NCBI RefSeq assembly: GCF_040115645.1
Contig: NC_089561.1
Location: 2,604,001 to 2,668,000 of the forward strand
Length of the DNA: 64,000 nucleotides
Origin: Euwallacea fornicatus
Taxonomy: Eukaryota; Arthropoda; Insecta; Coleoptera; Curculionidae
Reading direction: 5' to 3'
Shown here piece after piece: positions 46,599-58,200 of the stretch; position 1 is the first letter of the stretch, and every line of letters starts with the position of its first letter. The translations under genes and the position numbers were made by a program. Below the pieces are notes generated by a model. That model saw only the letters and a list, made by a program, of their open reading frames with translations. It was not told the origin of the DNA and did not search any database.

Positions 46599-48156
46599 CA
46601 CTGGCGAGCATAAAATTCGGGTCACTTCGAAATTTTCAAATATAAATGTATTGAAAGAGAAGTGATATTTTTCGCTGGCATAGCGGCATTGCTCCATGAA
46701 ATTTCGGATCATTGGGAAAATGTTTACGGTTCTGCATGGTTCTACCATGAAAAAAAAAAAGATTGATAAAATACCTTCAATATCTATGCATCCTCTTTAT
46801 CAGTTCCATTCAATTGTTGTTCACTTTAGGCGAATTGGTTAAAGGTATTCTCTTTAACTTCAAGTTGCGCTAACAGTAGAAAGGCAAAAAATGCCAATTA
46901 ACAGTGTGATTGCAGCAAGAATTGTAGCCGCTTTAGAAGATGGCAGAGGGCAACGTGAAACTGCCAGAAATGTCGGAGTTAGCCTTTCCAGTGCTCAACG
47001 CACCTCTCAACGTTACGCAGAAACGGGGTTACTCACAAGGAGACAAGGATCAGGCCGCAGAAGAGCAACCACAGCTAGGGATGACCGATTTTTGGTATCT
47101 GCAGTTTTGCGAAATCGCACCGAGACCGCGGTTTCACTGCGAAGTTATCTTGAAGAAGTAAGAAACGTTAACGTCAGTGAATGGACGGTACGTAGGCGAT
47201 TACACGCTGCCGGATTATCCTCTCGGAACAGGGTTACAGAACCTCCACTTTCTCGCGTTCATCGAATTGCTCGATTACATTTTGCCCACGAACACTTACT
47301 TTGGACTTTGGAAGACTGGAGTGCCATATTGTTCTCAGATGAATCTCGATTTTGTCTTACTGGTTCTGATAGACGTGTGAGAGTGTGGCGACTACCAGGC
47401 GAGAGGTTTGCCCAAGCATGTATAGCCGAACGTCTTCCATTTGGTAGAGGATCAGTTATAGTCTGGGGAGGAATCTCTTCTAATGCCCGTACGGAGTTAG
47501 TTTTCATTCAAAATTGATCCCTAACTGCGCACAGGAACTTGCTGGAGGTCGTGCAAGATCATGTCATGCCGTTCATGGGGTTTCTGGGGGATAAGTCGAT
47601 TTTTATGCAAGACAATGGCAGGCCTCACGTTGCAAGAATCGTGACCGCTTACATGGATGAGGTTCAAATACGGAGATTTGACTGGCCTGCGCGAAGTCCC
47701 GACCTAAATCCCATGGAACATGTTTGGGACGAGATGGGAAGACGTCTTCGCAGTCGTGTACCCGCTCCAAGAACGGCTAGGGAATTGCGAGAATTTCTTC
47801 AGGAAATATGGGAAAACCTACCCCAGGATGTTATTCGCAACCTCATTGAAAGCATGTCCCGACGCTTGCAGGCTGTCATAAACGCTAAAGAGAGAAATAC
47901 GCGATATTAATGTCATTATGGGTTTTTTTCCGGTAGCACAAAATTGTGTTCAAAAATGTTACAGTGCTTGGGTAATGGACACCTGTACAATACATCGGTT
48001 ATTTGCGTACAGGATCGTGTTTTTTTTACCATTTACCCTTAACAAGGTTAAAGAACCTCAGAATTGACAAAGGCTATCCTTTTTTATTTTTTTGGAAGTT
48101 AGGAAGGCAAAAATTTCGAAAATACTAAAGTGACCCGAATTGTATGCTCGCCAGTG
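46599..48156 (+). mobile_element. Tc1-like transposon, 1558 bp, nearly complete
   Basis: The termini 'cactggcgagcata' (46599) and 'tatgctcgccagtg' (ending 48156) are inverted repeats extended by 'gggtcactt' / 'aagtgaccc' just inside. TA lies outside both ends (46597-46598 and 48157-48158). One transposase gene lies between them in plus orientation. Size, termini and TA targets are typical of the Tc1 family. The single coding defect points to recent activity. Confidence 0.93.
46891..47910 (+). pseudogene. Tc1-like DD34E transposase with one premature stop
   Basis: One frame of 340 codons runs from ATG 46891 to TAA 47910, interrupted only by an in-frame TGA at codon 209 (47515-47517). The N-terminal 110 residues form the bipartite HTH DNA-binding region ('ETARNVGVSLSSAQRT', 'SEWTVRRRLHAAGLS'). 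The catalytic residues are Asp150 in 'FSDESRF', Asp240 in 'MQDNGRPH' and Glu275 in 'DLNPMEHVWDE'; 34 residues between the last two define DD34E. The length equals that of active Tc1 transposases. The stop removes the second and third catalytic residues, so this copy should not be autonomous unless there is read-through or the base is polymorphic. Confidence 0.92.
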
Positions 48157-48159
48157 TAT

Positions 48160-49830
48160 TTTCTGTTCAGTATTGCTATCATATTATTCTATTCTTTCCT
48201 ACATCTCATACTTTATTTGTTTTATGAAAATTTCAGGTTACTTCAGGCATTGATCCTAGATTTGAAAAGACGGAATTTGTGAACAATAGCTAGAGAACAC
48301 TCGGGGGTTCTACACCGTGTTTACTACATACATTTTTAAAATGTCAATCTCAAGTGCTACGAAGGCGATCGCAAGCGATATTCATAGAGAATTTGATAAA
48401 TCTCCCGTTCGGTTTAATAATTTTCTCTTCTTAAATTAAACATTTAAAAAATGACTATACACAAATCGCCTGAGTTCAATGACAATGATAGACCTTAACA
48501 ACCCGAATGATCAGTCTTGATTTCAAGCGTTTCCCGTGTAACATTCCCAATGCCTTTCTGATAAATATCGCAAACCTTTTATTCAAAGAATTTTCATGGA
48601 TCGTAGATTCGCTGAATGTGTATGAAAGGGAGAATAGGCGGTCTTCTTTGAGCCATTTTCTTATCTGCACCCTTTCATTGATTGGAAAATTGTATGCGTG
48701 ATTGATATCTGAAGATATCAGGAATCACCGTTATTTTCAGCTAAATTACGCAGAAATCAATCTGACGGAAGAAAGTCCATTAATGCTTATTGTATTGTCA
48801 AACTTTGGACGCAGCTGTTCTTGCGTGCATCTCATTACTCAACGCCCCTAAACAACTGATTTTTTTCGTAACGTATTGCCGACAAAAAACTGGTAATTTA
48901 TAACTGCAATTTGCAGCCTTTTTGTCAATTAGATAGTACCTTTTCTGGGTGAAAAATAATCCCAAAAAGTGGCGAAGAACCCTGATAAATTGGCAACTAT
49001 TTATTAAGGGTGGAAATGGAAAGGCTTGGGGGCTATTTTTATTCACGAAAATCAAATCTCACCCTAAAGATATCTTAACAAGGCATCAAAGCATTTGCCA
49101 ATGATGATATGACAAAACCTGACAAATTATTTTGCCGAGTCACATCGAACATCCAAAATTCATCAATAAACGTCGACCGAGCGAAGGGTTAACTCACGGG
49201 ATGGAAAAGGGCTAATTTGCATAAGACTAACATGTAAACGTCAGATTTAATTGCTACCTGAAACGAATTTGATTCCCGATTGAAACGGGCGAGTCAAGGG
49301 TTTCCCCTTACGGTAAAATAATAAAGAGCAATAAGGTGACAAAAGAATAGGGCCGGAGATATAATTAAGAAGGGCTTCTGTGCAAACACGTCTCGTAAAT
49401 CAAGGGCCGCACAAAAAAGCGTGTCTAATGCATTCAAAGCAATTGTCGGATTGTTGTTTTTAACTTTGGGTTGTAAATTACAATTAAAGGCTTTAGGGAA
49501 ACGCAAATATTTAATTGGGAGAGTCACTGGAACGTGCAGGTCGGCTAAAAAAAAAATCATCGAGAAGCTCAAGAACGTTCAGGAGATATTAAAGTGGGCT
49601 CGATTGAATCAATTTTCTCGGCGATCGTAGCCCCACTTAAGAATCCCGAGTAACTGAAAGTAATGCACAGGGGGTTTTCAATTCGGGTCTGTTAAATATG
49701 AGGATAGCCCCAGCAGTACCAGATCTAAAACTTGAAGAAAAAAAAATTGGAAAATATTACATTATTACTCAATATTATTTTTAGCTTCTGCACTCTGTTC
49801 ATACTGAGAAGATTTTAATGTTGTAAAATA
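48160..49830. other. Intergenic, no gene seen
   Basis: Only short unlinked frames occur on both strands, none with a recognisable domain. Confidence 0.4.
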
Positions 49831-49839
49831 GACCTCAAC

Positions 49840-50300
49840 CTCGGACTATACCTTCATTATTGGCAAGTCTTTTTCGAACGAGCCATTTTTCCAAGTTTCG
49901 GTAATAGAAAATATTCTAAAGGGGCTAAATCTAGCGAATAGGACGGTTGAGGAAAAAGCCCGAAGACAAGTTGATTGATTTAGGCCATCGCTATGATGGA
50001 AGTGCGAACTGGTTTCATCATCGCGGCGCTGTTTTTGTTCTATTGTGGGTAATCATGGCTGCTAACTCGGGTAATTTGAGTCGACGGTCTTCAACTGCAA
50101 TTTTATGGATTTTCACCACAATTTCTGGAGGGGTCAAATCTGAGGTGTCATTGGATCGACTACTACGGAGTTCGTCTTGACCTCTCGTACAACCGCTTTT
50201 GAACTCTACAACTCAATGCTTTCGACGTTTTAATGAAGGACCAGATTTCTCCGGAGTAAAATTTAACCTCGCTTTAATGTTAGAGGGGCCAAGACCTTTC
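49840..50300 (-). pseudogene. Rearranged mariner transposase remnant
   Basis: On the minus strand, sequence near 49890-49950 matches the C-terminal mariner block around the third catalytic residue and the residues after it. It is closely parallel to 11000-11070 of the decayed mariner in this window ('tattcgc.agatttagccc' in both). Sequence at 50060-50260 matches N-terminal mariner regions. The central catalytic part is deleted and stops are frequent. Confidence 0.5.
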
Positions 50301-50379
50301 AAATGAAAGTATCGAACCATGTATCGATGACCAGTTTTTCCCATGTTCACAAAATCTCTAAAAGCGTTCACTAAAAGCG

Positions 50380-51060
50380 GCTCCAAAACAAATACAAATC
50401 AACGTAGCATCCTCAAACTTTAAAAATACGCTTTTTAACTTAGTTCTTTGCAATATGGGGACATTTTTTAACGAAAAAAATCGAAATTTTTGTGTCAGGT
50501 CGGCCACTTCTGGGACCACTCTCATACAGAGACCCTTCAATCATACAATGAAATATTCGTTCCCGAGAAAATTTTTATATATTCGTAAGTATTAACTATG
50601 TGCTGGCGTGTTCATGCGTCTATACGAGCAATGAGCAAGTCATATTGAAAAATTAACTGCAAATCCACATGTGGCACGGACCAGTGTCATGCGTGCTGTG
50701 GTTAAAAACAGATGCGCCACCGATCTGTGATGTGCGCACTCAACAGGCTAAGCTGGTAAAAAAGTGATTTGGTACCTCCATCATCAACAAGACAATTTTA
50801 ATTTTTAAGCAAAATTGGATTTGGGCAAGCAGAGAAGGTACGAGGGGATTTAAAATGTGGCAAAGTTGCAAAATTTTTGACTTTAGGGGTATGCAATTTG
50901 AAAATGTATGCAAAACAAACACAAGTCAACGCGGCACTCTCAAACTTTAGACATAAGCTTCTTAAGATTAGATCTCTCTCAACAAAAAAAAAAATCGGGT
51001 ACTTTTGGGACCGTCCTCGTAAATGGGAATGAAATTAGGAGATCGAATGTCGATATTCCT
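50380..51060. repeat. Diverged direct repeat, offset about 527 bp
   Basis: 'aaatacaaatcaacgtagca' (about 50390) matches 'aaacacaagtcaacgcggca' (about 50917). Each is followed by 'ctcaaactt', an A-run with 'aaatcg', and 'tgggacc' plus 'ctc'. The copies are in the same orientation. This may be a duplicated repeat fragment; the type is unknown. Confidence 0.4.
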
Positions 51061-51069
51061 AATGAAGTA

Positions 51070-52760
51070 GTGAATCCACAATTAATTAACATATTTTCTT
51101 GACGATGTGACAAATAAAACTTTATCATAAAATTACTTTTATATAGCGAAAGTTGGATGCTCAGGGAATATTATATAAAGCGGAGAATCAAATGGAGGGA
51201 ATTCAAATAAGCAGAAATATAAACTAACTATTCTCTCAGGTCATGTTTGACCTTACTAAAAGCAAACTCTCTTTCCAGTCATCAAGCCAAATCAGCATTT
51301 ATAACTAGCTCGTTGTGCTCTCTTATCATTATGCATATGTTGTACGCCCTTTATCCAGTCACCCCACGCGCCATAATAGATTAATCACCCCAAGAAACAG
51401 CCAATATTACACCACTTTATTAGGTCATTAATTGTGCCCCTGGGGACATATAAAATTCGCTGACTATGCACTGCGAATTTTAGTAATGTTTGTTAGTCAT
51501 TAGGTTGATTAAAGGGACGATTCTTTTCGATATAAACTGAACATCAATGAAAAATTTCTATCAACCTGGCAACTTCCATCCTTTCAATTTAATCAGCGGG
51601 GTAATTGTAGATTCGGTCCATGAACTTTTTCTTCCAGTTGTTTGTTTCATTTTACGATCGGGCGAAGGTTAAGGAAACTTTCGGCCCCTGGCGAAACGGT
51701 CAGTTTATATTTATATGTCCAGGAGTCGACATCTTTTTCTCTTTCAAGATTAATTCATTTCCAGCTGCTCTAAAGGTTACTGACCGCCGTCCTATAAAAG
51801 TCGAGACGTATTTATTGTTTTATTAGTTCTTGATTTAGGAATAAACGTGTCAATCAATCTTCCGAGCAGAATTACGTTCAAGTAGACTTTCCTCACGAAA
51901 AAACTAATTTCACCGGCCTGTATACCATCCATCATATTGTCGAGAATCTTGAGTTTTCAAAACTGTTCTTATTATTTCCGCCATGCTGTCAAGAAGTTTC
52001 TCATTTTTCTGCAAACTGATCCATTGTTGCGCAATTAGTTAAGGCATATTTTAATTTTAAGTTCCAGCCACTCTCTCTACATGTAGGATCTCTTTGCAGT
52101 TCCAAAACCATCAATTTCCTTGTATTCTAATCCAACAAATACGCCTGAAAACTCTGTGTGACTACCCAATTCCGTAGAGTAACTAGTAAAATCCCAGTGC
52201 AGACGTTATAATAAATTTCCTGAATAATAAATTGCGAAAAATACTCGACGCGACATTGATCAGTCTGCCGGATGGAAAATGTTCTTGTATGGAAATAAAT
52301 TATACACAACGATAGAAGTGGAAATCGGATTTATAAATGGAAATGTGGCGTTTTATTTCAAAATTGTATTGGTAACCCTGTGATCGATAAAAGTAACATC
52401 ACCTATGGGTATCGAAAAGCTATATGATTTTATCTCGATTTAACCGAATTGAATTGCAGTTCATTTTGATATACTTAAAATTACTTCAGGTGTCGGATGT
52501 CTGCGATTTTCCCATAAAAGTAAGAAAAATGTGCGACCCGACATCGATAAAGTAAATCTTGCAGCATTTATTCACACAATAAATTATCCAATCATATTGA
52601 CTAGTAAATTAACTCATTAGACCCAATTAAATTACACTATAGTCGAATGCTCTTGAGTGAATAGAATTAAAATTGCCACAGAGTTGGGTTTTGGGTTTGC
52701 ATATAAAGCATTAATTTAAAGCCCCTGCTGTTGGAAAATTTTGATTTATACTGAAACAAG
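51070..52760. other. Intergenic 3' of the esterase gene, no gene seen
   Basis: AT-rich sequence with short frames only. On the minus strand AATAAA lies at 52762-52767 and is a candidate polyadenylation signal about 210 bp after the esterase stop. Confidence 0.4.
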
Positions 52761-52973
52761 GTTTATTTTCGGTATCGCTGAATAATCTGGAAAATGTAAC
52801 AAATAGTGATGCACAACAAAAATATCAAAGATATACATGAAACTGAGTTTCAGTAAACTTTTGGCTTAATCTGCACTGAAACTCCTTAATTTAATGGTCT
52901 TATCGCAATAAACTTGAAAGCTCTCTTGTTGGTAAAAGCTGTAATTTCTGAGATTATACTGTTGCACTGAAAA

Positions 52974-55199
52974 CTAAAAACTATCCAATGGTGGAACTGC
53001 ATATTTGTCATATAAATAGTTCCAAAACATGAAGGCTTCTGCCTTGGGTAAGCCGGTTTGCATGCTTAAATATTCGTCGATTTTCAAGTACCTGAACGTT
53101 TCGTCGATTGGAAACCAAGTGGTGTTCTGTAGCATTTCCCGGTTTGCTCCCCCAGGGGTCGGATTTCTATTTTAACAATTTAGGTAACAGTTGTATAAAT
53201 TAGTTATTAATAGCTCACAAATATTTGGCAAAATTAGTCCATAATTCCATCATCCTAAAATGCACCATTTGATCAGATCGTTCAAATTTCGAGAGATCTG
53301 AGTTATCCGGAATGTCCTCGCTGTATGATCTGCTGAAGATGTAGTTTAAGTCTTCAGAGTGAGCCACCTTTCCTGTCCCTAAATTACCTTAAGACGTTAG
53401 ATAGTTGCTTTACGTAAGTACTTCCCTTACCAGGTACTGCATAAGGGTTATTGCCCATTTTGCCACTATACGAAAATTGGTAGAAATAAACAGTACTGAA
53501 TGCCGCCATCAAAGAGGCTAGTTTGATGTTCCCTTTGTCCAAATCGTGCATACTATGATACTAACAAGAAACATCAACTTGACGGTAGTGGCTTAGTCCA
53601 TACAAACCTTTATAAGCTTAGCGCGGTCTTTGGCAAATCTACCAAAATATCCCAAAATCTCTCCTCCAACTGAGTCTTTCAAGGTGGAATTATTGGTTAT
53701 GTTCATGTCAAATGGGACTAATATTGAAGGGTTTGAGTCGTATGCGTTCTCCAAAAAGGATAAATCTAACAAATATAAATTTTAAAAAATCAATACTTGA
53801 AACGTAACAATTACCTCCCAATCTAACAAGGCCTAATGACTCTTCATCGGTATTTCCAATTAAAATTGGAACTTTGCTGTATTGTCCATTTAAGAACGAC
53901 TGGTATTGCAATTCGGTCAAAAACGCCCCATCGTGACACACCTCCTTAGATGCTGAGTAAAAAAATCCTTTGGAAATTTGATAATTGGCCGGGGTTTCCT
54001 AAAGAAAAAAATATAATTTGATGTACGAAAATGTCAAAAACATACAGTTTCAGAAGTTAATGTAGAGGCAGCTTTATCAATCTTTGATGCCGGCAAGCTT
54101 TGCAAATACTGCAGAATTTCAGTCGAATTGGTAGAGGTGAATTCAGGATCTAATAATTTGATGGTTTTGTATGTGTAATCGGTCTGGTTTCGTTGGTAGG
54201 CCATTGGGGATAAGGAAGAACCACTCTGCAGGATTGCAGCACGATACAGACCTAATTTAAAGAGAGTTTCATTAAACGGTAATTATTTAAGAGAGTTTAG
54301 ACCTTTTGATAAAGGGCTCAGCAAATGATAACCCACAGATGATCCTCCGGAGCTTTGTCCAAAGATGGTGATTTTCTCGGGGTCTCCTCCGAAATATTTT
54401 ATGTTCTTTCGAATCCATTTCAATGCCAAAACTTGATCTTTCAAACCGAAATTGCCAGAAATCACTTCATCCCCAGTTGATAAAAACCCTACGATTGACA
54501 ATTTTTTTATAGGTATCTGTTAATTCGCCACTTTTGTCTTTACCAAAAGCCCCTAGGCGGTAATTTAACGTCACAAGGACCACATTGGAATCCATGAAGA
54601 ATTTGGGGCCAAACCCACCGAAACTCATATATCCGGAACCTGATACAAAACCACCCCCGTGAATCCATGCTAAGACTGCAAGATCGGGGGCGAACGAGGT
54701 CAAATTCTGCGAGAAAGAAAATGTAATTAGTTCAGTAAGGGATAAAAGACGGTTTTATACCTTAGGGGTGAATACATTGAGGAAGAGGCAATCTTCGTTT
54801 TCAAGATCGCTGTTTGTGGCCAATTGATAGCATATACTTTTTTCCGTAGTAGCATTGTAAGTGTCGTTCCAAGGTTGTACAGGTTCAGGTGGCTGGAAGG
54901 TGTTAAAAAACTAGCAGTAAAGAAACTCCAAGAGATGGTAAATTTGGAAAAAAGCACCTACTTTGTATCGAAGAGATCCAACAGGAGGCTCGGCATATCT
55001 AAGAGCCAAAAAACTGTGGAACGGAGTACCGTTCAGGGTTGTATTGGTGAGCCCCTCGATTTTTCCATCTGGAAGATCTACCACTATTGCATTTACCACC
55101 TGAGAATTCACATACATTTTTCACACAAAAGACAAATTGTCATAAAAAAACACTTACAATTAAGAGATAAATTACAGTAATTTCGAAGACTTGCAACAT
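52974..55199 (-). CDS. Secreted carboxylesterase (alpha/beta hydrolase), 11 exons
   Basis: Exons on the minus strand: 55199-55158, 55099-54962, 54892-54761, 54706-54544, 54488-54303, 54251-54046, 53998-53815, 53765-53608, 53560-53431, 53378-53219, 53166-52974. They total 1692 nt, or 563 residues, with all phases consistent and introns of about 40-70 bp. The N-terminus (MLQVFEITVIYLLI) is a signal peptide. Type-B carboxylesterase marks are present: 'EDCLFLNVFTPK', the oxyanion 'HGGGF', the nucleophile elbow 'GQSSGG' (GxSxG; Gln replaces the usual Glu), the 'GNTDEES' acidic residue and 'AHSEDL' carrying the catalytic His. The full triad and the normal family length suggest an active enzyme that hydrolyses ester substrates in a secreted compartment. 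Several N-glycosylation sites are visible. Insect relatives include juvenile-hormone esterase-like and FE4-like enzymes, but the substrate cannot be told from this sequence. Confidence 0.92.
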
Positions 55200-55209
55200 T
55201 TTGTGGCTT

Positions 55210-58200
55210 TAAGCGAGAAGGTCTGCTCGGAACTGGGATTTTTATCATGCAGATCACGTACTGTAGAGTTAAAGTCGAATACGAAACGAAAACACTGGGA
55301 TTTCCTTCGATTAGATTATGTTCAGTAAACATATTGATTCGTTTTATTGAGTCATTTTTTAATAATAACGCCAGATTAAAACAATCGCAAACAGTGCAGA
55401 AATTGTTACGCTTCATATCTCTAACAACATGCGTTAAAAAATCTCGAAGCTCAATTGATTATGCGACTATTAGCAACGTCGCATTTGGAGCCCGAACCGA
55501 ATAGTGGAGTAAAATTACGCCACCCTGTATACATTTATGTGCACTGTATGTGGCAATGTTGACATTTCAGTTTTGACTTATTTCATGAGAATTTCAATGC
55601 TAAGATTTTTTTCTTTATTTTTTTATCGTTTCAGTCGTGTTTTTGGCGTTCAACTGGATCATATAAAATTTCCTAAGAAAAATGACAGCAACGAACTGAA
55701 AATCTTACCGTTGGTAAGTCACCATCACTGGCATTTTGTTAGACAACATCGAGTCCGCAAGGATTTTGCGCGTTTTATATGCTCGATATGCAAATATCGA
55801 GCATAACTGTCGCACTGATATTAATATTATACATTTTAATTGAATTCAAACATTACGATTTTTTTTTGATATCTAGGCAATCTATAACATGAAATTGCTA
55901 ATAAAAAATGAAAAACGAGCATAATTTCACTAATGAATTTTGGAAAGACGTCTGCAATTAACATGTTTTAAAATACGTCCCAAAGGATCTTTCAGCAATG
56001 CATAAATTACTCCCTGCGAAATGTTCCGTCCGATTAAATTTCCCTTTGAAAATGGATGAATTAGCAATTGTAATTTTATGTTGACACCGAGAAAACTCAA
56101 TTTTCACGATTGTATCAATCGAATTTGGTGTAAAAGACGAAAGAGAATCATCATCAATTTGCGGTTTCGAAGTCGAAAAGATCTAGTACTGTTAAAGCAC
56201 AATAAAGAGTAACGGTAAGAGAAATAGATGGAATCTCCCTGGAAAGGGTGGTAAATTTATAGGCGAGCGTGATTAGGATTTTCCAGTAGTTTTGCAGGGG
56301 TGATAAATTAACGCCTATAAAGATTGATTTTTGTGGTATACATTTGATGGCGAAACCAACACATTTGAATAAAACATTTTCGAAGGGTCTTAACATTACG
56401 CAGTACCATATTTATTTTCAGGGCACTTTAACCCGTTAAAATTCAATTTCGAATTCTAATCCATTTCCCTTGCCGTCGATAATGCACCTTTTTCACGTGT
56501 CTGAAGACTTAATTTCCCAGAGGCAGCTCATTAATCCGGAAATATTACGATTTTTTCTAAAAGAAAATAACACGATGTTTTAGGCAGAGTTTTTGCCTCA
56601 ATTAAGGAAAAAATGCCGGAATTGACCTTATAGCTGTAGCTGCCTTCAGGCTCCAGTAATCTATAATTTTATTAAGTGTCTGTATTGAATTTAATTAATT
56701 TTCCGGTTCCCGATAAATTGTCCATGATTAAGTTCGAACGAACGAACTAATATTTGATCCTTTTTTAGTTTCCGAAGAGTTTGTCATGGAAAATTTCGTT
56801 GATCATGGAAAGCGTTTTGAAACGTGGAGTTCGACGCGGATTGAATTAGATACAAAGAGTTCTTGCCTACCTAAAGGTAGAATAAAAGGGTTTCCCCAAA
56901 GGGGAGTGTTAACGATGTCAATGCCGACGGAGTTAATTTAAATTGGAACTGGTTTGTTGGCATTGTGATTTACTGATGTAAAGGGTAAATTCGTTTGATG
57001 AAGATTCGGACAGACATTGAGAAATGCTCCTCTTTTCATTTAATGCGCGGGAAAAAACAATGGGGTTGGGTGCTTAAACCGCCAACGAACGGGGATAATA
57101 CATTTGCGCAACCCCAAGACAAAAATGAAAGCCAGAGACATTTGCGTGAAATTTATACTGTATATGCGAAAACAATGCGGTGACTTTATTTAAAAAAGAG
57201 GTGAGAGAAAGGGCCATTTTCCAAAGATAAAATTCCTTTGTTTTCCACGCTTTGAATGCTAATATTATACCCACCACATTTTCGATATTATTACAGGCAA
57301 AGTTCTTTCCTTTAATTTCTGGTTATGGCAGTTTCTAGGCGATTCCGCTGGTGTTTATTTGGTCGAAACCTGACCGAGCTAAAATAAAACACCCCTTTAT
57401 TTGGATCTACCCACGTAACGCGTCAGGACCAAAAACTCCCACAACATTCAATCCCCTTATTTCTGTCGAGAATCCTGCTGGCTACGTCTGAAATTTGTAT
57501 TAACCGTATGGGAATTGTCGGGTATTTTATTCTGGTGGAGTGGCAAATGGAAGCACTTCTCACATAACATCCCTCAACACTTTAAAAATATAAAAAAGGA
57601 GAAATCCAGCCCCCTGTCGTTATTTGGGGCTTAAACGTCAAGATTAGCCCGTGGCGGTTTTTATCATTGTGCCCATTAATTCGGGAAAACATTTAAACCG
57701 AAATAACACACCTCTAAAAACAAGATTAAGGTATTTACGTCTGACGAAATTAGCGGCAATTTATCATTCAGAGATATTTACTTCGGAGCTGGGTTGGAAC
57801 GTAAAGGTAATTGAATACTTTTTATCTTTTAAATGAAAAACGTGGCCCGATAAAGCGAAAAGGAAACGAAACCACCTGAGCGTTGTGGTAAAAATCGGGA
57901 CCATTAAGAGGCCATCACAGACCTTTAAGGGTTTAATTTTGTTTACGAAATAAGTACAATTGCCTTGGCATGTAGGTAATAAGGTTAGGAGTTTTTGAAT
58001 TTCGACATTGATGCGCACAAATTTAGTCTTCGACGTGAGTGCCCAGAAATTGATCACAGATCGACGTGAACGTCGAAACGGGATACAAAGGGAATACTTA
58101 AAAGTAGGTTGCTTCTTTCCGCTAGGGATGAATCGGAAGAGTTTTTAAATTTCAATATAGACGCATTTCGTAGAAAGATGAATTTCGTGTATGCTGCGTG

